Below are positions 9,110 to 18,553 of a stretch of DNA of 64,000 bases, piece by piece (the first letter of the stretch is position 1; each line of letters begins with the position of its first letter). The stretch is from CAVPCZ01 sp963702445. GTDB taxonomy: Bacteria > Bacteroidota > Ignavibacteria > UBA10030 > UBA6906. The notes below the pieces were generated by a model. That model saw only the letters and a list, made by a program, of their open reading frames with translations. It was not told the origin of the DNA and did not search any database. A program made the translations under genes and the position numbers. The DNA lies in assembly GCA_963702445.1 (NCBI GenBank), contig CAVPCZ010000015.1, positions 1 to 64,000 on the forward strand, written 5' to 3'.

Positions 9110-9727
9110 TCAGTTGAATCGTGCTTTCAGGAGGTCGAATTCCCGGACAAAAGCCCGGAGGGGTGTTTTCAGAGCCGGAGACGGATCAGACAACGGTTTG
9201 AAATCCACGCTCCCCACATACGTGGCCACGTCAAACTCCCCCAGGGCCTGGTCCAGAAAGAGGAAGCCGAATTGCCCGCGGGTTTTTTCATCCATGTCGT
9301 CTCCACCAAGAAACAGGATGATATCCACATAGGGGATACCCGGCAGGACCGCGATCATCACCGCATCCGGCAGGATGGCGGTCCCGCCGAACTGCACTTC
9401 GGTAATCTCCGCGCGTCTCGGCCGGAACCTGGTGATTGTCCAGCGGGAGAGAGGCGGAGCAGCATCGGCAAGTGCGATCACCGCCGGAAAAGCACTCTTG
9501 AAACCTCCGGCACTCAAAACGAATTCCCGCCTGCCGTCAATCTCGGGACCGAACTCGAACAGCAGGTTCCGGTCGACGCGCAGAATCTGGCCGACAAGCG
9601 CGGTGAAAATCCGGTCCTGGGGAGAACTCATCCCGAAGAGTTCCGCGTCGTTCTTCTGAAACCACTTCCAGAATCGGGTCGCGGGCGACCCTTTCTTTCT
9701 CAAGAGCGAGAAGACTCCCGGCATCAT
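9110..9727 (-). CDS. Conserved hypothetical protein, about 205 aa
   Basis: I recognise this as a family of uncharacterised soluble proteins of about 200 residues, but I know no function or reliable name for it. Characteristic stretches are the N-terminal ATRFWKWFQKNDAELF, then FEFGPEIDGRREFVLSAGG, WTITRFRPRR, and a C-terminal GFLFLDQALGEFDVATYVG. There is no signal peptide or membrane segment, so it should be cytoplasmic. The ATG at 9727 follows GGAGGG closely, supporting the start. It stands between the partner-switch genes and the secreted cyanophycinase-like gene, and neither neighbour explains it. Confidence 0.75.
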   Translation of the reverse strand: MMPGVFSLLRKKGSPATRFWKWFQKNDAELFGMSSPQDRIFTALVGQILRVDRNLLFEFGPEIDGRREFVLSAGGFKSAFPAVIALADAAPPLSRWTITRFRPRRAEITEVQFGGTAILPDAVMIAVLPGIPYVDIILFLGGDDMDEKTRGQFGFLFLDQALGEFDVATYVGSVDFKPLSDPSPALKTPLRAFVREFDLLKARFN

Positions 9728-9829
9728 TTGCCCTCCGGACGTGGTGTGCCGGCCGGCCGGGGCCGGCGAAGGCGAGACAGGCGTGCAGGCGATCCGTGCA
9801 CGTTCCCGGGGAGAGACACCCGGAGGAAT

Positions 9830-11844
9830 TCAGCGAAGGAGAAGAAGCCGTATGCTCCGGACGGCATCGCCTGCCGTCAGGCGGCAGAGATAGATGCCGC
9901 TCGCACAGGTGTTTCCATTGAAGCGGACTTCGTGCATGCCGGCCTCTTGTTCGCCGTTCGCCAGCTCGGCAACTTGTTGTCCGAGGGCATTGTAGACCGT
10001 GAGTGAAACATGCATGCTTCGGGGAAGTCCGTATCTGATCGCGGTGAGCGGGTTGAACGGGTTGGGATAGTTCTGCTCGAGCACCGTTGTCCCGGGAATC
10101 CTCCCGGAGGTTTGTTTTGCGTTCACACCCGTGGTGCCGGCCAGATCGAACACCTCGCCGTCACGAAGCACATGCATCGTGGCGCCGATGATGCCTCCGT
10201 TCTGACGCGGGTTCACTTTTCCCGGATCACGGAATGTGGGCAGACTGCCCGACGGGCTCCCGCGGGCGTCCACCAGCATCGCCGGCGTGAATCCGTAGAT
10301 TCGCAACTGGCTCCCCAGAATCGTGACATGCGCGCCGGCATCCAGAAGGAGGCCGTACGGAAGGTGCGACCTGGTCATTCCCCAGAACACCGAACTCGCA
10401 CGGTTGTCGATGTAGTCCGAGCTCTCGTACAGACGCGAAACGATCTGCATCCCCCGCACGACCTTCAGCCCGCTCACCGACACCAGGTAGCCGTAGTATG
10501 CACCGTAGATGCTCCTGTACATCTGACTGATCCCCTGCTCTCCGGCCAGCAGAACATCGTCAGACAGAAACAGGAGCGGAGCCTGCGAGTTCACACGCAC
10601 CAGCAGTGCGCTCCCCGCCTGCGTGCCTGCGTCCAGAAACCGGGCAAGACTATCGGGCGAATTCCCCGCGAAAACAAATCCCCTGCATGAAAGAATCGAC
10701 GAGGCAAAAGACGGATCGTCCTTTGTTCCTTCGCTGATCCAGAGCAGCCGGGAGGGGACGCCCCATGACGCCAGCGTCGCAGTCACGGCGTTTGCCCCCG
10801 CCGGAGTAGCAAAGGAAGCAAAGATACCCACGGTGTCCGTCGCCTGGCCCAGTGCCGCCTGCAGCTTCCTGAGACTCCCGTTCGTGCCCGACCAATCGCT
10901 GCTGCTGCTGCTTCCGTCCAGGATGATCAGCGTGTTACTTGTGCCGAACGCGCCGGCTGCATAGGCGAACGCATCCGGCGGGAGCTGGATCGCACCCGTG
11001 GAGAGTGTCATTCTCGTACCCACCGTCAGCTGATCGAAACGGATGCCCGTCATCGAAAGCGCTTCGCCCGGGACGAGCGTTGTCTGCGTGCCGGGGGCAT
11101 AACGCAGGACGGTGACCGTACCTGAACCCATCACTTCACCAACCCCATCCGGCCCGATGGCAAACGCCGTGTTCACGTCCACACCAAAGCCGGCGATCTC
11201 GCGCCCTTTCGATTGCCTGTACACCGCCATGAAGGCCGGCAGCCGGCCGAGCCGGCCGCGTTCGAAGAAATGACTGTCGGCGATGAAGCCCGGCCCCATG
11301 CCGAGAAAATCGTCGGTGAGCGTGATGCTTGCTCCCAGGGGATTGCGCAGTGCAGCCCGGGGCGTCACCGAACTCAGGTGCGCATCGAAAATGATCTCGC
11401 TCAGAACCATTTCGCCGGCACTTGTCCCGCCCACCACACCCCCTCGAGCATAGACTTCACGAACGGCTTTTTCGGCAAGGGTCCCCCGCCACTTGCTCAC
11501 ATACTGCCACTGGTCTCCTCCCCGGAGGAAGATGCCGTCATGCTGGAGAATGCGGCGGTAGACGGCGGAGTCGTTGGCCTGCAGCGTGGTGGTGATGGCA
11601 AGGTTGGCGACCACGCAGGGACTCAGCCAGGGAAGGTACCCCGAAAAGAAAGAGGTGGTGTCGGCATAATGGAGGACCAGGATCTTCCCGTTCGGCGCAT
11701 GTGTCACAAGCCACCGGTAGGGCACATCCGACCAGTCGTTGTATTTTTCACTGCCGCCCCCCACAAGCAGCAGTGAACCCTGCGCGAACGCCATTGCGGA
11801 CGTCAGCGACAGAGCACAAATATCCGAACTACAGCACGCATCAT
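9830..11844 (-). CDS. Secreted cyanophycinase-like peptidase with type IX sorting domain (frameshift in signal peptide)
   Basis: The N-terminal part is a peptidase S51 / class-I glutamine-amidotransferase-like domain. It has GSLLLVGGGSE, FLRGGDQWQY and GGTSAGEMVLSE, the last carrying the expected nucleophilic serine. Cyanophycinase hydrolyses the storage polymer cyanophycin. A long middle region without a motif I know follows. The C-terminus is a type IX sorting domain (NYPNPFNPLTAIRYGLP, then a GIYLCRL-type strand). The long frame begins only at MAFAQG. Immediately upstream, in another frame, ATG 11844 after AGGAAG encodes a good signal-peptide start (MMRAVVRIFVLC). One missing base near 11810-11814 joins it to SLTSAMAFAQ. 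The protein is thus exported to the surface or medium, where substrates other than cyanophycin are possible. Confidence 0.8.
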
Positions 11845-12048
11845 TCGTTCTTCCTGGATAGACAGCGGGTGCAACCGCACCGCAAGACGAAGGCGGCGCG
11901 TTTCACCCTCTGTAAACTACGCACAGAACGTATGAAACTCAAGGCGCCTTTCTCGGGCCCCGGTCACCACCGGCCATCCGCGACCGCACAACCGCCTGCA
12001 GGCACGTTGCTCCGGACCCACAACGGATGGGCATCACGCCGCACCGGC

Positions 12049-12077
12049 TTGATTTCCATGACGGTGTTCGCTATGTT
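12049..12077 (+). promoter_or_regulatory. Promoter of the heparinase-like gene
   Basis: A -35 TTGATT (12049-12054), a 17-bp spacer and a -10 TATGTT (12072-12077) lie just before the start at 12102. This is the same architecture as the other promoters in the window. The 257-bp region between this gene and the divergent cyanophycinase-like gene contains no other feature I can support. Confidence 0.55.
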
Positions 12078-12101
12078 TCTCCCCACACTCAGGTGATCAC
12101 C

Positions 12102-14341
12102 ATGCGCTGTCTTCTTGCCCCCCTCGCTACGCTCCTGGCCTTCCCCCTCCCCTGCTGCCGCACAGCTCGCCCTGTCCGACAGCTCACGGCTGAACAACCC
12201 CTCCTACCTGCAGGAGCAGATCCGGGACATCAGCGACCGGGACCTCTGGAATGCCCTCGACCTTTCCGGCTCCGGCCTCAGCACGGTCCGCGACGCCGCC
12301 CGGAACAGCAGGTTCACCGACGCAGCGGAAGCCTGGGGATCCTACTGGACAGCCAAATCCCAACCCGCGTATCTGACCAGAATGGACCACCTCCTTCTCG
12401 ATACCGACATGCTGACGGATCCCGAGTCCTTCCGCAAAGCGATGCGCCAGGCACCCGAGGAACGGGATTCCATTCTTGCACGGGCGGAGATGATCATGCA
12501 GAACACCATCCGCGTCTGGGGAGACAGCGTCATCCGGTTTGGCCCGCAGATCGACTTCAACAGACAGGTCGGCCGGTCCGGCATCTACGGCTTTCACTAC
12601 TGGATCTGGTCCCGCCCCCTCCTGATGGCCCGGGCTATCACGGGCGATCAGAAATACCTCGGCGCATTCGACAGGCTCTTCAATAGATGGTATGACCAGC
12701 GGAACTCCATTACCCGCACGATTCCCGACTTTGACGTGGTCTACTATGAATTGGGCCTGGGCCTGCGGAACCGCACGTTTATCGAGTACTATCTTATTCC
12801 CTTCGCCGGACGAACACCGCAGACCCATGAAAGAATGCTGAAAACTGCGCTTGCCGCGGCTCGATGGCTCTACGAACTCCAGGAATGGGAAGGCTATCGT
12901 CCCGGTAACTGGCAGGTCCATGGCTCCTATATGCTCGTCCAGCTCGCGCTGGTCTTCCCCGAATTCCGCGAATCACCTGAATGGCTCCGCATCGGGCTCC
13001 AGCGTATGATGGAACATCTTGACCGGGACTTCTACACCGATGGCGGACATTCCGAACGGTCTCCCCGTAACTACACACTGGCCACCTATTTCACATACCG
13101 GAACCTCGCCTATCTGCTCTCCAGATATGACACCCGCCGTGATGTGGTAACGAAAATCCGGGGGTCCATGGGGCGGACGATCGACTGGTGGATCACCATG
13201 CTGGCTCCGACGGGGGAGATTCCGGCGATCAACGACAGCCACAGGGGACTCTTTCCTGCGCTGGTGCTCCGGGATGGGGCGGCGCTCTTCGGGACTCCAC
13301 AGGTACAGGGCATCCTCCGGGATCTTTTCGGCGAAAAGGTGGCGGACCCCGCTCCGTTGCCTGAATTCACATCCCGCTTCCTGCCCGCGTCAGGGTTCTC
13401 CATCATGCGTTCCTCATGGGAGCCCGATGCCCTCTACCTGACCGTGAACCACGGCCCGTTCGCCGGCTTTCATTCACACAATGATCTCCTCGACTTCGAA
13501 CTCTATGCTCATGGTACGCCCCTTGCCGTGGACGCAGGACTGGGGATGACATACGACGACCCGCTCTATGTCCCCTGGTACAAATCCTCCCGCGCCCACA
13601 ATATGGTGGTTGTCAATGACAGCGATATGCAACGGGAGGGGGTTGAGGGCGAGCACATCCGGTGGGGATCGCTTCGTTCTCTCGATTTCTTTTCGGGCGA
13701 CCATCGCGGATATCAGCGTTTCGGCGTCCTCCATCGCCGGCAGATCGTCTTCGTCAAAGATTCCTACTGGTTTGTCCTGGATGACCTCTCCTGTTCCCGG
13801 TCGGGAGATACACTCTCGTGGTACTTCCACTCCCCCGGCCCGCTCCGGCCCGCCGGACCGGGGTTCGTGAGCGTGTCGGCACCCGGAATCCAGATCCTCC
13901 CAGCGGACTCCCCCGCCCTCAAAACGCACAGGAAAAGGATGGGCGGCAAGCAGCAGCGTGAGAATACCGGGGAAGACGGAGGAAATCCCCTGGATCAGGT
14001 TTGACCGGATCGGCGTCCGGGATTCCGTCAACCAGTTTGCCGTCCTGCTCACCCCGTTCAGGCATCAAAGCCCGGCAGTCTCGGTGCTGAAGATCTCGGA
14101 CCGGCACTTCACCGTGACATCAGCCGGATCGGTCGACCACCTGATCTTCGCGAACGGCCGCTTTGCCGACGGACGGATCGAGACAGACGGTGTGTTTGTC
14201 CGGCTGAAGGAGCAGGATGGAGCAGATACGCGCTTCGCCGTTGTGGACGGCACATTCCTGAAGTACGGGGGCCGCACACTCTGGCACTCTTCGACACCGG
14301 CGTCCGGCGAAGGAACTCTCCCCCGCATGGAGGTCGAATAG
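12102..14341 (+). CDS. Heparinase II/III-like polysaccharide lyase (two frameshifts)
   Basis: The protein of about 745 aa has an alpha-helical toroid N-terminal region (YGFHYWIWSRPLLMARAI, WQVHGSYMLVQLAL, FYTDGGHSERSP). The C-terminal beta-sandwich is heparinase II/III-like, with GPFAGFHSHNDLLDFELY, AVDAGLGMTY and SSRAHNMVVVND. Enzymes of this fold cleave uronate-containing polysaccharides by beta-elimination. The main frame opens only at 12115. The better start is ATG 12102, which gives the signal peptide MRCLLAPLATLLAFPLP; it joins the main frame if one C is restored in the C4 run at 12149-12152. A second shift, an extra A in the A4 run at 13933-13936, separates the last ~130 residues, which continue to 14341. 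It heads a block of sugar genes and has its own promoter. The exact substrate cannot be told from sequence. Confidence 0.8.
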
Positions 14342-14412
14342 GCCTCGCTCAGTACACTCGCCCATCTCCCCGTGTATGGTTCTGGAGCCCTGGAACCGGA
14401 CTCCTCGGGTTC

Positions 14413-14441
14413 TTGACTCCCCCGGAGCGGAGGTGTATATT
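14413..14441 (+). promoter_or_regulatory. Promoter of the GH1 gene
   Basis: TTGACT (14413-14418) and TATATT (14436-14441) are separated by 17 bp. The predicted start of transcription, near 14449, lies about 50 bp before the GH1 start codon. The GH1, transporter, sialidase-like and GH3 genes that follow are tightly packed and could all depend on this promoter. Confidence 0.65.
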
Positions 14442-14501
14442 GAAATCATCTGCACATCGAGCCCTCTTCTCATTTCTCCATGATGCCGGAGCGCCAGGAC
14501 T

Positions 14502-15884
14502 ATGATGACTTTTCCCGAAGGATTCACCTGGGGAACCGCCACATCCAGCTATCAGATCGAAGGCGCATGGCTCGAGGGAGGAAAGGGACTCTCCATCTGG
14601 GATGCCTTTGCCCATACACCCGGCAGGATCAGCGACGGCAACACCGGCGACGTGGCCTGTGACCACTACCACCGGTTCAGCGAACATGTCGCCCTGATGT
14701 CGCGCATGGGTCTCAAGGCGTATCGTTTCTCGATCAGCTGGCCGAGGATTCAGCCCGACGGACGGGGAAAGCCGAATCCCGCAGGGATCAGGTTCTACTC
14801 CGACCTTATCGATACACTCCTGGACCATGGCATCACACCCTGGGTCACGCTCTACCACTGGGACCTTCCACTCGCCCTCCATCTCGAATCCGACGGATGG
14901 CTGAATCCGTCCAGCGCGGATCATTTCCGGGAGTACGCACGCGTCTGCTTCGAGGCCTTCGGAGACCGCGTCAAACACTGGATCACATTCAACGAACCCT
15001 GGGTCGTCGCCATCCTCGGCTACGGGCAGGGGGTGTTTGCTCCCGGACGCGTTTCGCGGGAGGAACCCTACCGGGTTGCGCACAATCTCCTCCGCGCACA
15101 CGGTATGGCGGTCGATCTGTACAGGAACCGCTTTCAGACGGTCCAATCCGGCAGCATAGGCATCACGGCCAACTGCGATTGGCGTGAGCCTCTCAGTGAC
15201 TCGTCCGCCGACAAGGCCGCCGCAGAGCGTGCGCTGGAGTTCTTCCTCGGATGGTTCGGCGACCCGCTGTACCGGGGCGATTACCCCGAAGTGATGCGTG
15301 CACGCGTACTGGACCGGCTCCCCCGTTTCACACCCGAGGACCGCTCCCGGATCCTGGGCTCGTGCGATTTCCTGGGACTGAATCACTACACAACCATGTA
15401 TGCCTCCGCCACCGCACCGGGTGCGGCCGTGCCCGGTGCGCCGTTCGGCAACGGCGGGATCGCTGAGGACCAGGACGTCAGCCTGAGTGCGGATCCTTCC
15501 TGGAAACAGACGACCATGGGATGGAGCATTGTCCCCTGGGGCTGCACAAAACTCCTCCACTGGATCCATGACCGTTACAATGCCCCGGAGATTGTCATCA
15601 CCGAAAACGGCTGTTCGTTTGACGACAGGCCTCACAATGGTGTGGTGGATGACCAGGACCGTAGAGAATTCCTGTCGCAGTATATCGGCGCATGCCATGC
15701 CGCAATCCGGAGCGGCGTGAAACTCAGGGGGTATTTTCTCTGGTCCTTCATGGACAATTTCGAGTGGTCTTCAGGCTTCACCAGGCGGTTCGGACTCCAT
15801 TATGTCGATTTCGCCACCGGACAGTGCATCCCCAAATCCTCCGCTGCGTGGTACGCCGGAGTCTCGAGAAACAACGGCCTGTAG
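14502..15884 (+). CDS. Family 1 glycoside hydrolase (beta-glucosidase type)
   Basis: This is a complete 460-aa GH1 enzyme with no signal peptide, so it is cytoplasmic. The N-terminus FPEGFTWGTATSSYQIEGAW is the GH1 signature. The acid/base glutamate is E165 in TFNEPW, and the nucleophile is E368 in ITENG. Further family residues are seen in YRFSISWPRI, TLYHWDLP and GYFLWSFMDNFEW. GH1 enzymes hydrolyse beta-glucosides, beta-galactosides and related disaccharides by a retaining mechanism. The enzyme is followed at once by a GPH-type sugar symporter, which suggests uptake of a disaccharide and its cleavage inside the cell. Confidence 0.94.
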   Translation: MMTFPEGFTWGTATSSYQIEGAWLEGGKGLSIWDAFAHTPGRISDGNTGDVACDHYHRFSEHVALMSRMGLKAYRFSISWPRIQPDGRGKPNPAGIRFYSDLIDTLLDHGITPWVTLYHWDLPLALHLESDGWLNPSSADHFREYARVCFEAFGDRVKHWITFNEPWVVAILGYGQGVFAPGRVSREEPYRVAHNLLRAHGMAVDLYRNRFQTVQSGSIGITANCDWREPLSDSSADKAAAERALEFFLGWFGDPLYRGDYPEVMRARVLDRLPRFTPEDRSRILGSCDFLGLNHYTTMYASATAPGAAVPGAPFGNGGIAEDQDVSLSADPSWKQTTMGWSIVPWGCTKLLHWIHDRYNAPEIVITENGCSFDDRPHNGVVDDQDRREFLSQYIGACHAAIRSGVKLRGYFLWSFMDNFEWSSGFTRRFGLHYVDFATGQCIPKSSAAWYAGVSRNNGL

Positions 15885-15921
15885 CCGTCCATCGCACCAC
15901 CATTCTCTCCGGAGGCCCGTC

Positions 15922-17307
15922 ATCATACGCGAAAGACCGGATGGAGCGGCGCCCCGGGGAGACAACCGGATCACCGCCAGAGAGAAGATCAGCTACGCCC
16001 TCGGCGACACCGCCACAAACCTGGTGTGGCGTACCCTGATGGTGTTTCTCCCTATCTTTTATACCGATGTCTTCGGCCTCTCCGCCGCGGCCGTCGGCGT
16101 GCTGCTGCTCGTGTGCCGCTATCTGGACGGCGTCACCGACCTCGCCATGGGCTTGATCGCCGACCGCACGAACACACGCTGGGGAAAATTCCGGCCGTGG
16201 ATTCTCTGGTCCGCCCTCCCGTTCGGGGCGATGACAATCCTCACGTTCACCACATTCGATCTCACCCCGGGCGCAAAGCTGGTGTATGCGTATGCGACCT
16301 ACAGCGGCCTCATCCTTGCTTTCACGGCGAGCAACGTCCCCTATTCCGCACTCACCGGCGTCCTCACACCCGATCCCTCCGAGCGGACAAGCATCTCCTC
16401 GTACCGCTTCTTCTTCGCCTTCCTCGGCGGCCTCATTACACAGGGATTGAACATCCCTCTCGTGGCGTTTTTCGGACAGGGAGATGAGATCAGGGGATAC
16501 TCGTCCACGATGACCCTCTTCGCCGGGATCGCCGTGTTCCTCTTCATTCTCACATTTCTTGGAACACGCGAACGGGTGAAGCCGGCAGATCAGGCACAGA
16601 CACCGATGCGACAGGATATGAAGGACCTGCTCACCAATACCCCCTGGATCGTTCTCTTTGTCACCGGGCTATTGTTTGTCACCTTCACCACGTTCAAACA
16701 GGGCGTCACCATGTACTACTTCAAATACTACATGCAGGACGTCCCGCTCGCAGCCGCCTTCATGATTGCGGGCCTCGTCGCGGCCATGATCGGCACAACC
16801 CTCACCCCGACACTGACCCGCCTGCTCGGCAAACGCACCCTGATGACCGCCGCCTTCGGACTGGCGGCGGTCACGAGCGCCCTGTTGTACATACCGGGAC
16901 CCGGGGATCTTACGGCGGTGTTCGTGCTGAGCAGCATCACCGAACTCTCCACCGGTCCCATCGTGTCACTCTTCTTTGCCATGCTGGCGGACTCTTCCGA
17001 CTACTCCGAATGGAAAAACCGGAGGCGGGCGACGGGACTGCTCTTTTCCGCGGGAACGCTCGCGTTCAAGTTCGGCACCGGTGTGGCCGGCGCCCTCACC
17101 GGCTGGGTACTTACGCTGGTCGGGTATGTCGCCAACACACAACAGACACCGGAAGCCCTCCAGGGAATCCGGCTCCTCATCAGCATCTTCCCCGCCGGGG
17201 CCGCACTCCTGTCGGTCCTGGTCCTCCGATTCTATCCTCTCGACGCCGGGTTGCTCGGACGCATCGGGCGGGATCTCACCATCAGAAGAGAGGAACTCCC
17301 GGCATGA
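15922..17307 (+). CDS. GPH-family sugar:cation symporter (MelB-like MFS transporter)
   Basis: The protein has about twelve transmembrane helices and the GPH signature near its N-terminus: KISYALGDTATNLVWR, then YLDGVTDLAMGLIADRTNTRWGKFRPWI. GPH symporters import glycosides or hexuronides with Na+ or H+. The start is odd. GGAGG at 15911-15915 is ideally placed, but the codons downstream of it in frame are ATC (15922) and ATA (15925); the nearest in-frame ATG upstream, 15802, lies 80 bp inside the GH1 gene. Either a rare start codon is used or a base has been miscalled. The stop overlaps the next gene by ATGA. The transporter sits between an intracellular GH1 and a sialidase-like lipoprotein, so it probably carries their product. 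Confidence 0.88.
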   Translation: MIRERPDGAAPRGDNRITAREKISYALGDTATNLVWRTLMVFLPIFYTDVFGLSAAAVGVLLLVCRYLDGVTDLAMGLIADRTNTRWGKFRPWILWSALPFGAMTILTFTTFDLTPGAKLVYAYATYSGLILAFTASNVPYSALTGVLTPDPSERTSISSYRFFFAFLGGLITQGLNIPLVAFFGQGDEIRGYSSTMTLFAGIAVFLFILTFLGTRERVKPADQAQTPMRQDMKDLLTNTPWIVLFVTGLLFVTFTTFKQGVTMYYFKYYMQDVPLAAAFMIAGLVAAMIGTTLTPTLTRLLGKRTLMTAAFGLAAVTSALLYIPGPGDLTAVFVLSSITELSTGPIVSLFFAMLADSSDYSEWKNRRRATGLLFSAGTLAFKFGTGVAGALTGWVLTLVGYVANTQQTPEALQGIRLLISIFPAGAALLSVLVLRFYPLDAGLLGRIGRDLTIRREELPA

Positions 17308-18553
17308 CCCTCCGGCTCCCGCGTCATTGGGGTTTCGGTGTACGCACAGCACCTGCGCAGTTCACAAAGTCGCGCTGTTCGCCCTGTTCATCGCGTCCGG
17401 CATCCTGGCGGGAAACGGCTGCCGCCCGACCGGGGAGCAGGTGCACCCGGACGGGATAGTGCGACAGATGACCGTTCATGAAGAGCCGGGTGAGTACTGT
17501 GCATGGCCCGACATCGCCAGAACGGCCAACGGTGATATCATTGTGCTCTTTTGCAGATCGGAAGAGCACCTCGGCCCGGATGGCGCCATACTCCTGAGTC
17601 GCTCAACGGACAACGGGTTATCATGGGAACGTCCGGTGACGGTTTTCGAAACGCCCCTCGACGAACGGGAATCGGGAATGACCGTGCTCGCAGACGGGAG
17701 AATCCTCGGCCATTTCTGGTCCACGTTCCACACGCCGGCCGGCTACGCCGCTCTCCCCCCCCTCTCCTATGAGAAGTCCGTCCTCGATCGCTGGACGCAG
17801 ACCGTGAAATCCCCGGCCTATACCCGTGCCGCCGGGAACCAGGGCGGATGGACCAGACTCTCTTCGGATGCGGGAAGGACCTGGTCCGCATCCGCGCCCG
17901 GACCGGATGCCGTCCACGGGGGCATCCAGTTGAAGGATGGTTCGCTGCTTGTTGCATCGTATCGCACGGAACGGGACAGTATCGGTGTCTATGCCGCCCG
18001 GACGCCGGAAGCTCGCTGGCAACGCACAGCGGTCGTTCGTTCCCCTCAACCGGACAGCCTCCGCTTCGGCGAACCGCACGTCCTCCAGCTCTCCTCCGGC
18101 CGGATCATCATGATGATCCGGGCTACCGCCATTCCGTACGACGACAGGAATCCGAAATGTGTGCTCTGGGAATCCTATTCAGATGACAACGGCAACACAT
18201 GGGCAGAGCCCTTCGCCACCCCTCTCTGGGGATTCCCTCCTCATCTTCTTCTGCTTTCCGACGGACGTGTGGTCTGCTCGTACGGTTACCGCCGCCCGCC
18301 TTTCGGACAGCGGGCCTGCATCAGTGAGGATGGAGTGACGTGGAAACGGGAAGACGAGGTGATCCTCCGGGACGATGCACCCAATGGCGACCTGGGATAC
18401 CCGGCCTCCGTGGAGCTTGAACCCGGCCTCGTGCTCACGGTGTACTATCAACCGGACGTCCCGGCCGGCACACAGCAGCATATGAAACCCCCCGATCCCC
18501 GCAGGAAGAAGCCGGGAATTCTGGGAACAGTCTGGAAAGTGAAGCCCCGATGA
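17304..18553 (+). CDS. Sialidase/BNR-repeat family lipoprotein (one frameshift near the N-terminus)
   Basis: The approximately 415-aa protein has Asp-box (BNR) repeats of the sialidase fold: LSRSTDNGLSWERP, LSSDAGRTWSAS, SYSDDNGNTWAEP and ISEDGVTWKRE. FRIP-type arginine and glutamate residues of true sialidases are not obvious, so exo-alpha-sialidase or another glycosidase of this fold is as far as I go. The ATG at 17304 overlaps the transporter stop (ATGA) and encodes MTLRLPRHWGFG. One missing T near 17361 connects it to HKVALFALFIASGILAGNGC, a lipoprotein signal with the lipobox cysteine. The mature protein would be anchored in the cell envelope. Its stop overlaps the GH3 start, again by ATGA. 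Confidence 0.8.

Noticed and set aside
9748..9767. GCCGGCC / GGCCGGC hairpin after the cyanophycinase-like gene
   Set aside because: The CCGG-rich repeat is self-complementary by composition and has no T run, so I do not call it a terminator.
14349..15698. A 449-codon open frame on the minus strand
   Set aside because: It is the antisense shadow of the well-supported GH1 gene.
17304..18553. Calling the BNR protein a true sialidase
   Set aside because: Asp boxes are present, but I could not place the arginine triad and catalytic residues of GH33, so only the fold-level call is kept.
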